Below are positions 1 to 4,563 of a stretch of DNA of 6,287 nt, piece by piece. The position numbers and the translations under genes were made by a program. This stretch comes from Thermoleophilia bacterium (GTDB lineage: Bacteria; Actinomycetota; Thermoleophilia; Gaiellales; JAICJC01), in the NCBI GenBank assembly GCA_025928435.1, contig JAICJM010000217.1, positions 1 through 6,287 on the forward strand, given 5' to 3'. The number at the start of each line of letters is the position of its first letter. Within the stretch, counting starts at the first letter, position 1. A model generated the notes under the pieces. It was not told the origin of the DNA and ran no database searches. It saw only the letters and a program-made list of their open reading frames with translations.

Positions 1-186
1 CATGTCGCGGACGCGATCCTGCAGGCGGCGGCCGACGCCGGCATCCCCGTGCGCGAGGATCCCACCCTCGTCCAGGCGCTCGCGACGCTCGAGCTGGGAC
101 AGCACGTGCCGGCCGAGCTGTACGCCGCGGTGGCCGAGGCGCTGGTGTGGGCGTACCGCCTGACCGGACGGCGGCCGCCGTCATGA
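1..186 (+). CDS. FlhB/FhlB-like type III export switch protein, C-terminal part (5' truncated)
   Basis: Only the last 61 residues are present, in frame 1 from the window edge to TGA at 184-186. They read as the C-terminal half of the cytoplasmic domain of the FlhB/YscU/EscU family. A short helix is followed by GIPVREDPTLVQAL, then LELGQHVPAELYAAVAEAL and VWAYRL, which is the usual order 'G(I/V)P..EDP.L...L..L..G..IP.ELY.AVAE.L...Y'. In full-length FlhB this domain controls the substrate-specificity switch of the flagellar export gate. Many bacteria also have a standalone copy of about 90 residues (FhlB type). The next gene here is an Fe-S carrier rather than flhA, which favours the standalone form, but the NPTH autocleavage site and any membrane part would lie outside the window. 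The family call is fairly secure. Whether it is full FlhB or a small homologue is unresolved. Confidence 0.8.
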   Translation, partial: HVADAILQAAADAGIPVREDPTLVQALATLELGQHVPAELYAAVAEALVWAYRLTGRRPPS

Positions 187-200
187 GGGGCTCGCGCTCC

Positions 201-215
201 GCCGCACCCTGCGGC
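201..215. repeat. Inverted repeat abutting the erpA -10 box
   Basis: GCCGCA (201-206) and TGCGGC (210-215) are perfect 6-bp arms around CCC. The repeat starts 14 bases after the stop of the upstream gene and ends at the base before the -10-like TACAAT. It could be an operator in the erpA promoter spacer or a weak terminator hairpin for the upstream gene. No T-tract follows it, which argues mildly for an operator. Confidence 0.45.
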
Positions 216-221
216 TACAAT
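216..221 (+). promoter_or_regulatory. -10 box of the erpA-type gene, leaderless configuration
   Basis: TACAAT matches the -10 consensus at five of six positions. Six bases separate it from the ATG at 228, so a start site at the normal distance would be the A of that ATG. No convincing -35 is visible and no Shine-Dalgarno can exist in such a transcript. Leaderless mRNAs are common in actinobacteria. This site also supports the 228 start. Confidence 0.55.
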
Positions 222-227
222 TGGCCC

Positions 228-599
228 ATGGTCATGCTCACCGAGATCGCGGCAGAACGCGTCAGGGCGCTCGCCGCCGAGGATCCCGAGGCGAAAGTCC
301 TGCGCCTGGCCGTCGAGGGCGGGGGCTGCTCCGGATTCCAGTACGCCATCGGCTTCGACTCCGAGTGCGAGCCGGACGACATCGAGATCGACTCCCGCGG
401 CGTCCGCGTCGTGATCGATCCGATCAGCCTTCCGTATCTCCAGGGCTCGACGATCGACTACCACGACGGGCTGATGGGCGCGGGATTCAGCTTCGACAAC
501 CCCAACGTCGCCTCGACGTGCGGATGCAACTCCTCGTTCCAGGCCAAGCCGGAGATCGAGGGCCCGTACTCGCCGAAGGCCGGCGGCGGCTGCGGCTGA
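228..599 (+). CDS. erpA: A-type iron-sulfur carrier protein (HesB/IscA/ErpA family)
   Basis: A 123-residue cytosolic protein that receives Fe-S clusters from the assembly machinery and hands them to apo-enzymes. The family signature is complete. GGGCSGFQY carries Cys34, and near the end STCGC carries Cys98 and Cys100, the three usual cluster ligands. FSFDNPN precedes the CGC as expected. Most members stop soon after CGC-SSF. This one runs about 19 residues further and ends in PKAGGGCG, giving an additional Cys122 in a glycine-rich tail. I chose ATG 228 because TACAAT sits six bases upstream. ATG 234 is an equally good family start, and the longer in-frame extension from 147 overlaps the upstream gene and has no family similarity. 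No isc/suf genes are visible nearby. The ErpA symbol is the likeliest of several A-type names. The stop codon lies in a 31-bp palindrome shared with the convergent methyltransferase. Confidence 0.92.
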   Translation: MVMLTEIAAERVRALAAEDPEAKVLRLAVEGGGCSGFQYAIGFDSECEPDDIEIDSRGVRVVIDPISLPYLQGSTIDYHDGLMGAGFSFDNPNVASTCGCNSSFQAKPEIEGPYSPKAGGGCG

Positions 600-627
600 A
601 TAAACGGGGTCAGACCCCGTTTATTCA
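597..627. terminator. Perfect 31-bp palindrome between convergent genes: bidirectional terminator or REP-like element
   Basis: The arms TGAATAAACGGGGT (597-610) and ACCCCGTTTATTCA (614-627) are perfectly complementary over 14 bp around the trinucleotide CAG (611-613). A GC core flanked by an A-rich run on one side and a T-rich run on the other is the form of a bidirectional intrinsic terminator. It contains the stop codons of both converging genes, TGA at 597-599 on + and TAA at 621-623 on -. The core GGGGTCAGACCCC also resembles palindromes that I recall as dispersed repeats in many bacterial genomes, so it may be a mobile REP-like unit that has been co-opted. Confidence 0.8.
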
Positions 628-1394
628 CGCACGCGGGCCCGGTACGTGTCGGTGCGGTAGCGCAGCTCGAGCTCGTTGATCCCGCGCTCGTCGAGCAGGC
701 CGGCGACGGCGCCGAGCAGCTCCTCGCGCTCCGCATCGGGCAGGACCGCGAACACGCTCCATGACGCCACCCGGGCCAGGAACCCGTCCCGCGTGACGCT
801 GTGGACGTGCCGGAACTCGCGCTTGCGCACCGGCCCGTAGGCGGAGGAGCGCTCGAGCGCCGCCCGCCACTCGCCGGCGATGTAGCGGTTTGGCGCCTCC
901 TGCTCCTCGCGGGCGCGGTCGAGCATCGCGGTGAAGGCGGGATACCAGGGCTCGCCCTCCCACTCCGGCCGGTTCCACAGGAGCCCCAGGCCCCCGCCGG
1001 GCCGCAGCACGCGATGGATCTCGTCCAGCGCGACCTCGGCGTCGAACCAGTGGAACGCGGCCGCGACGAACACGGCGTCCCCGCTGCCGTCCGCCAGCGG
1101 GATCCCCTCCGCCCGTCCGGCCAGGACCTCGGCCTCCGGGCGCCTGGTGGTGAGGACGCGGCGCATCTCCGCGAGCGGCTCGACGGCGATCACGCGCCCC
1201 GCGAGCGGCAGCAGCGCATCCGTGAGCTTGCCCGTGCCTGCGGCCAGGTCGAGCACGGTCGAGGCCGGGGTGACATCGAGCTCAGCCGTCAGCCAGGCGA
1301 GCGCCGCCGGCGGATACGGCGGCCGGCCGCGGTCGTACGCGTCGGCGACGCGCCCGAACGAGGCCGCATGCCGTTCGATCTGCGGATCCGGCAT
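621..1394 (-). CDS. Class I SAM-dependent methyltransferase (Methyltransf_11 type), substrate unknown
   Basis: A 257-residue soluble protein with the Rossmann-fold methyltransferase core. Motif I, VLDLAAGTGK, is at residues 47-56 and binds SAM. An acidic residue ends strand 2 (VIAVEP, Glu72). GRAEGIPLADGSGDAVFVAAAFHWFD (about 93-118) covers motifs II and III, and HRVLRPGG (127-134) is the post-III loop. The C-terminal half (about 140-257) is helical and shows no recognisable substrate motif. The FHWFD variant is typical of a large uncharacterised bacterial group, so no substrate can be assigned. The start is ATG 1394: the family similarity begins at PQIERHAASFG, and a -10-like TAGATAT lies just upstream. 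The open frame continues 37 codons further, but that extension would cover the divergent promoter region and has no family features. It is transcribed alone, converging on erpA. Confidence 0.88.
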   Translation of the reverse strand: MPDPQIERHAASFGRVADAYDRGRPPYPPAALAWLTAELDVTPASTVLDLAAGTGKLTDALLPLAGRVIAVEPLAEMRRVLTTRRPEAEVLAGRAEGIPLADGSGDAVFVAAAFHWFDAEVALDEIHRVLRPGGGLGLLWNRPEWEGEPWYPAFTAMLDRAREEQEAPNRYIAGEWRAALERSSAYGPVRKREFRHVHSVTRDGFLARVASWSVFAVLPDAEREELLGAVAGLLDERGINELELRYRTDTYRARVRE

Positions 1395-1401
1395 CCACAC
1401 A

Positions 1402-1407
1402 TATCTA
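1402..1407 (-). promoter_or_regulatory. -10 box of the methyltransferase gene, near-leaderless
   Basis: On the minus strand TAGATA(T) lies seven bases upstream of the ATG at 1394. Transcription would begin at about 1395-1394, at or one base before the start codon. No Shine-Dalgarno is present. The -35 position (about 1425-1430) falls in the left arm of the 9-bp dyad and does not match TTGACA well. Confidence 0.45.
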
Positions 1408-1421
1408 GCGCCCCGCCGTGA

Positions 1422-1455
1422 TACCGGCGCTTGGCCGCCTCCGAGGGCGCCGGTA
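1422..1455. promoter_or_regulatory. 9-bp-arm dyad in the divergent methyltransferase / L,D-transpeptidase promoter region (candidate operator)
   Basis: TACCGGCGC (1422-1430) and GCGCCGGTA (1447-1455) are perfect inverted arms with a 16-bp spacer, about 25 bp centre to centre. The right arm overlaps the first two bases of the + strand -10 box (1454-1459). The left arm covers the expected -35 position of the minus-strand promoter. It lies upstream of both predicted transcription starts, so it fits a protein-binding operator better than an RNA hairpin. Confidence 0.5.
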
Positions 1456-1459
1456 CACT
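1431..1459 (+). promoter_or_regulatory. Promoter of the L,D-transpeptidase gene
   Basis: TTGGCC (1431-1436) as -35 and TACACT (1454-1459) as -10 are separated by a 17-bp spacer. The predicted start is near 1466, only about three bases before ATG 1469, so the mRNA would be almost leaderless. Confidence 0.6.
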
Positions 1460-1468
1460 GGCTGCGAA

Positions 1469-2368
1469 ATGCGGCGCATCCTCGTGCTCGGTGGGTTTCT
1501 CGCACTCGCGGCGGGTGCCGCGGCGGGCGTGTTCGTGGCCGTGTCGCGCGACTCCGGCGGGCCGGCGGCTGCGACGGCGGCGGCGCGCAAGCCCACGCAC
1601 CACGTCGTGATGGCCGTCGCGCATCATCACGGCCACACCAGCGCGCCGGTGCGGCCGTTCGGCCCCCCGAAGATCCACTACCCGCTGCTCAGCGACGGGG
1701 CGCGTGGGAAGAACGTCCTGCGCCTGCAGCAGCTGCTCGCAGGGCGCGGCTACCTGCCGGTGACGTTTCACGCCTTCGGCCCGAAGCCCGTCTATACGCT
1801 TCGGCCCCGGGACGGACGCTTCCAGTGGCGCTTCGACGCGCCGCCCGAGCTGCGCGCGCAGTGGCAGCCCGGCGTCTTCTCGACCGTCACACGCGGCGCG
1901 GTGATGTCGTTCGAGGCCGACCACGGCCTCGACATCGACGGCGTCGCCGGGCGCAAGGTGTGGCTGGCGCTGACCAGGCCGAAGCCGGCCACGAAGGTGC
2001 CGTACACCTATGCGCTCGTGCGCGAGTCGTCGCCCGAGACGATCACCGTCTACCAGACGGGCCGCGCGAACTTCACATCGCTCGCGAACACGGGCATCCC
2101 GGAGGCGCCGACCGCCCCCGGCACCTACCCGGTGTACCTACGGTATACGTCGACGACGATGCAGGGCACGGAGCCCGACGGGACGCGGTATTTCGATACG
2201 GGCGTGCCCTGGGTGAGCTACTTCAACGGCGGCGATGCCGTGCACGGGTTCCAGCGCGGATCCTACGGATCGCCCCAGAGCCTGGGATGCGTCGAGTTGC
2301 CGTATGACGCCGCGGAGACGGCGTACGGGTTGATGAATTACGGCACGCTCGTGACTGTCACGAGCTGA
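1469..2368 (+). CDS. Membrane-anchored or secreted L,D-transpeptidase (YkuD) with N-terminal peptidoglycan-binding domain
   Basis: A 299-residue exported protein. Residues 1-4 carry MRR and about 4-25 form a hydrophobic segment without an obvious cleavage site or lipobox, so a membrane anchor or uncleaved signal is likely. A Ala/Pro/His linker (28-65) includes a His cluster at 44-45, 52-54 and 56. A PG_binding_1 module follows: GARGKNVLRLQQLLAGRGYLP (77-97), then a Trp/Pro-rich insert of about 40 residues, then TRGAVMSFEADHGLDIDGVAGRKVWLAL (141-168). The YkuD catalytic domain spans about 182-298, with His259 (HGF) and SLGCVELP containing the nucleophile Cys274. The usual SHGCIR/SHGCVR motif is changed at two places, Leu272 for His and Glu276 for Arg. 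I recall this variant from actinobacterial homologues. The enzyme probably makes 3-3 cross-links in peptidoglycan. The start is set by the promoter 10 bases upstream and by the signal segment. It is a single gene, convergent with the HTH gene. Confidence 0.9.
   Translation: MRRILVLGGFLALAAGAAAGVFVAVSRDSGGPAAATAAARKPTHHVVMAVAHHHGHTSAPVRPFGPPKIHYPLLSDGARGKNVLRLQQLLAGRGYLPVTFHAFGPKPVYTLRPRDGRFQWRFDAPPELRAQWQPGVFSTVTRGAVMSFEADHGLDIDGVAGRKVWLALTRPKPATKVPYTYALVRESSPETITVYQTGRANFTSLANTGIPEAPTAPGTYPVYLRYTSTTMQGTEPDGTRYFDTGVPWVSYFNGGDAVHGFQRGSYGSPQSLGCVELPYDAAETAYGLMNYGTLVTVTS
2347..2365. terminator. Perfect 19-bp palindrome at the 3' end of the L,D-transpeptidase gene
   Basis: GCTCGTGACTGTCACGAGC has 9-bp arms around a single T, or as RNA an 8-bp stem with a CTG triloop. 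It encodes the last residues (TLVTVTS region) and ends exactly before the TGA at 2366-2368. The next gene converges and its stop lies only 28 bases further, so the palindrome is well placed to end transcription. No T-tract follows, so a classical intrinsic terminator is not certain. Confidence 0.55.
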
Positions 2369-2396
2369 CTTGTGACCGGTATTCGGCGGAACGCCT

Positions 2397-2765
2397 CTAG
2401 CCGAGCAGCTCGCGGATCCGCTGGTCGCGCTCCTGCACCTGGCGCACCAGCTGCTGCACGAGATCGCTGATCTGGTTGGCGAGCTGGCCGATGTCGCCGT
2501 CCTGGACGCGTGCCGCCTGGCGCGTCGTCGTGGTGGACGCCCGGGCCCTCGGGGCGGACGAGCGCCGCGCGCGCGTCGTCCGGCGACGGCCGCTCGAGGC
2601 GCCCTGCGAGCGGGCGGTGCGATAGTAGTTCGCGGCGATCGTGCCGGGCCGGCTTGATCGCTCCTGCGCGATTTGCGCAAATGCTTCGGTACGGCTTCTC
2701 CCGTCCGAGACGAGCTCGTTCACCCGCTCGTACACGGCGGGGCCGATGGTTGCTTTACGGGGCAT
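2397..2765 (-). CDS. Small putative DNA-binding protein: HTH-like N-terminus, basic linker, C-terminal coiled coil
   Basis: A 122-residue protein that I cannot assign to a named family. Residues 5-52 (KATIGPAVYERVNELV..GRSRTEAFAQIAQER..RPGTIAANYYRTAR) look like three helices, with a likely helix-turn-helix at about 24-50 ending in NYYRTAR. Residues 53-86 are a Ser/Thr/Ala/Arg-rich, strongly basic, probably disordered linker (GRRRTTRARRSS). Residues 91-121 form an amphipathic heptad pattern (IGQLANQISDLVQQLVRQVQERDQRIRELL) that predicts a coiled-coil dimer or oligomer. The architecture suggests a sequence-tolerant DNA-binding or nucleoid-associated protein. That is inference from composition only. 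The start ATG 2765 is well supported by a perfect AAGGAGGT nine bases upstream, in contrast to the leaderless neighbours. It is convergent with the L,D-transpeptidase and 146 bp downstream of the kinase stop, so co-transcription with the kinase is possible but not shown. Confidence 0.75.
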   Translation of the reverse strand: MPRKATIGPAVYERVNELVSDGRSRTEAFAQIAQERSSRPGTIAANYYRTARSQGASSGRRRTTRARRSSAPRARASTTTTRQAARVQDGDIGQLANQISDLVQQLVRQVQERDQRIRELLG

Positions 2766-2774
2766 GCGGTCGGA

Positions 2775-2782
2775 ACCTCCTT
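2775..2782 (-). promoter_or_regulatory. Strong Shine-Dalgarno of the HTH/coiled-coil gene
   Basis: On the minus strand AAGGAGGT, a full anti-Shine-Dalgarno match, ends nine bases before ATG 2765. It is the only perfect Shine-Dalgarno in the window and it decides this start. Upstream (2783-2911) I find no convincing promoter. GTGACA (minus strand, 2829-2824) resembles a -35, but no good -10 follows at 16-18 bp. TAAGGT (2801-2796) is a possible -10 at an unfavourable distance. Confidence 0.8.
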
Positions 2783-2911
2783 GGGTGTCCGACGAACCTT
2801 ACATCAGGCCGTTGCAGGACCGTTGTCACACCCGGATACGCATGCGTCTCGCGTAACGTGTAGCCAATTGTCATCGAACGCGTGACGTATCGCCGCGATG
2901 TGACGCGACCC

Positions 2912-4357
2912 TCAGCGCTCGAGCATCGCGACCTGGCGCGCGTCCGCCGCCTCACGCGACGACGCCGTCAGCGGCACCGCGAAGCGCACGCACGTCCCCT
3001 GCCCCGGCGCCGAGGTGATCGACGCGGTGCCGCCGACCGCACGCACGCGCTCGTGCAGCGCGTCGAGCCCGAGGTGCAGCGCGGCGCTCGACCGGGTGCG
3101 GGCATCGACGACGTCGAACCCGAGGCCGTCGTCGCAGACCTCGGCCCTGATGGATCCTCCCCGTTCGCCGAGGGTCACGGTGATCGCATCGGCCCGGGCG
3201 TGCTTGCGCACGTTTGCGAGCGCCTCCTGCACCGATCGGTACAGGAGCTCCTCGAGCGCGTGGTCGTAGCGTCCGAGCGCGCCGCGCACGCGCGCGCTGG
3301 CGCCCGTCTCGCGCGCGACCTGCTGCGCCAGGACGCGCACCGCCGCGACGAGCCCGTCACGTGTCAGCACGGCCGGCCGCAGCTCGAACATGAGGCGGCG
3401 GGTGCGGTCGGTCGCCTCCTCGAGGGTCGCCCGGGCGACCGACACCGCTGATTCGAGCTGGGGCGTCCCGGCCCGCCGGGCGACGAGCGCGACCCGGTCC
3501 ATCGCCATGAGCGACGCGATCATCACCTGCACCGTGTCGTCGTGCAGCTCGGTCGCGATGCGGCTGCGCTCGACCTCCTCGGCCTGCAACATGCTCGCGA
3601 CCACCTCGCGCCGCACCCGCTCGCTCTCGCGCAGCGCCCTGGCGGCCCGGCGGGCCTCGCGGCAGCGACGAGTGACGTCGCGGCCGATCTCGGTCATGCC
3701 CACGACCCGGCCGGCGCCGTCGCGCACGTCCACCCGCGTCAGCCACACCTCGACCCTGCTGCCGTCCTTGCGCCAGCGCACGATCTCGGTCCCGAGCTCG
3801 CGGCTGCAGCCCATGACGCCCCGGACGAGCTCCCCGAACCGCTGGCCGCGGGCCGGCGGGGCGAGGATGGTGATCGGCTGCCCCAGCGCCTCTTCCTCGG
3901 CGTAGCCGTACAGGCGCTCCGCACCCGCGTTCCAGCCCCGGACGATGCCGGCGAGATCGGTCGAGACGATCGCGTCGGCCGCCGACTCGACCACGGCGCT
4001 CACGGCTGCCGTCGGCCGAGCGGGCGCGCCGACGAGCACGCAGCTCACCGTCGGGCGGCCCTCGCCGGCGGCCGGGTACAGGTCGGCGATCGACGCTCCC
4101 CCGGGCGCCGGGATCTCGACGCCGAGCTCCGGGACCCCGGTCGCGAGCACCCGGCCCGCAGCCGCGGCCAGGGCGCGATGCAGGGCCGGGTCGACCCCGG
4201 CCAGCGACTCGCCGACGTGCTCGGCGCCGATCGGCCCCAGCCGCCCGGCAGCGTGGAGCGCGACGATGCGCTGATCGCCGTCCAGGACGACGACCCCCGC
4301 AGGCGCGGCCGGCACGCGTGAACGCATGTCGCCCGTATCCGTGCGCGAGGTCGTCAC
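2912..4357 (-). CDS. Soluble PAS-containing sensor histidine kinase (HisKA_3 / NarL-partner type)
   Basis: A 481-residue cytosolic kinase with no membrane segment. About residues 15-105 look like a degenerate PAS domain. About 117-230 is a clear PAS domain (VESAADAIVSTDLAGIVRGWNAGAERLYGYAEEEALGQPI, then WRKDGSRVEV and the PAC end GMTEIGRDVT). A coiled segment leads to HisKA_3, where VERSRIATELHDD carries the phospho-acceptor His272. The HATPase_c domain follows, with N-box EALANVRKHA (Asn382), DDGLGFD as the G1 box, and GLDALHERVRAVGG with APGQGT to the end. Proteins of this class phosphorylate NarL/LuxR-type regulators. None is adjacent, so the partner is elsewhere or the kinase is an orphan. 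The sensed signal is unknown. The start is GTG 4357, preceded by GGAAGGGGGG. ATG 4327 would give 471 residues but has no ribosome-binding site. The Shine-Dalgarno lies inside a hairpin. Confidence 0.9.
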   Translation of the reverse strand: MTTSRTDTGDMRSRVPAAPAGVVVLDGDQRIVALHAAGRLGPIGAEHVGESLAGVDPALHRALAAAAGRVLATGVPELGVEIPAPGGASIADLYPAAGEGRPTVSCVLVGAPARPTAAVSAVVESAADAIVSTDLAGIVRGWNAGAERLYGYAEEEALGQPITILAPPARGQRFGELVRGVMGCSRELGTEIVRWRKDGSRVEVWLTRVDVRDGAGRVVGMTEIGRDVTRRCREARRAARALRESERVRREVVASMLQAEEVERSRIATELHDDTVQVMIASLMAMDRVALVARRAGTPQLESAVSVARATLEEATDRTRRLMFELRPAVLTRDGLVAAVRVLAQQVARETGASARVRGALGRYDHALEELLYRSVQEALANVRKHARADAITVTLGERGGSIRAEVCDDGLGFDVVDARTRSSAALHLGLDALHERVRAVGGTASITSAPGQGTCVRFAVPLTASSREAADARQVAMLER

Positions 4358-4362
4358 CGACG

Positions 4363-4391
4363 GCCCCCCTTCCGGGGGGCTCGAGGAGCCC
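4363..4391 (-). promoter_or_regulatory. Overlapping, mutually exclusive hairpins covering the kinase ribosome-binding site
   Basis: In the kinase mRNA, GCCCCCC (4380-4374), loop GGAA and GGGGGGC (4369-4363) form a 7-bp all-GC stem with a GNRA-type loop. The Shine-Dalgarno GGAAGGGGGG is made of this loop and 3' strand, six bases from the GTG. Upstream, GGGCUC (4391-4386), loop CUC and GAGCCC (4382-4377) form a second stem that uses four of the same bases. The two cannot form together. The geometry is that of a translational on/off switch, but no ligand or regulator is evident. Confidence 0.5.
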
Positions 4392-4518
4392 GATTTCCAC
4401 CCCACACTGCGAACGCATCCTACGTAGGTACAGGGGGGGTTCCATCCCCATATCGGGGTATTTGGTATGCCAGCCCTCCCTGAACCGTGGGCGAATAGCC
4501 CCGGCGCGGTTGCCAAGC
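4392..4518. other. Kinase leader and intergenic region with G/C tracts and a 10-bp palindrome
   Basis: No gene is visible here. CCTACGTAGG (4419-4428) is a perfect palindrome overlapping a possible minus-strand -10, TAGGAT (4422-4417), whose -35 (ATGGAA at 4445-4440) is poor. CCCC at 4446-4449 can pair either with GGGG at 4455-4458 or with the seven-G run at 4433-4439. GGTAT is repeated at 4457-4461 and 4464-4468. The kinase promoter probably lies in this stretch, but I cannot place it with confidence. Confidence 0.35.
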
Positions 4519-4562
4519 GGGGACAGTCCCCAGAACCGCACGGTTCGGGCCCGGCCCCGGGC
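4519..4562. repeat. Three tandem palindromes downstream of the MetE-like gene (terminator / REP-like cluster)
   Basis: Three palindromes lie almost end to end. GGGGACAGTCCCC (4519-4531) has 5-bp arms around CAG. GAACCGCACGGTTC (4533-4546) has 6-bp arms around CA. GCCCGG-CC-CCGGGC (4549-4562) has 6-bp arms. They begin two bases past the MetE-like stop (4564-4566) and probably end its transcription before the kinase leader. The GGGGACAGTCCCC core is the same as the GGGGTCAGACCCC core at 606-618 except for a swapped inner base pair, suggesting one repeat family. Confidence 0.6.
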
Positions 4563-4563
4563 T

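Noticed and set aside
147..227. N-terminal extension of the Fe-S carrier from ATG 147
   Set aside because: It overlaps the end of the upstream FlhB-like gene, has no family similarity, and the -10 box at 216 would lie inside it.
931..2307. Long open frame on + overlapping the methyltransferase and transpeptidase
   Set aside because: Its protein is Arg/Ala/Pro-rich and low in complexity, it overlaps two well-supported genes, and it shows no family motif. It is a high-GC shadow frame.
2671..2682. 12-bp perfect palindrome ATTTGCGCAAAT
   Set aside because: It lies inside the HTH gene, encodes conserved-looking helix residues, and a 12-bp palindrome is expected about once or more per window of this size.
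2838..2847. Palindrome ACGCATGCGT in the kinase-HTH gap
   Set aside because: Ten-base palindromes are expected several times per window by chance, and no promoter is positioned around it.
4374..4458. Possible G-quadruplex from G-runs at 4374, 4433 and 4455
   Set aside because: The runs are too far apart and each has a complementary C-run nearby, so hairpins are the simpler structure.
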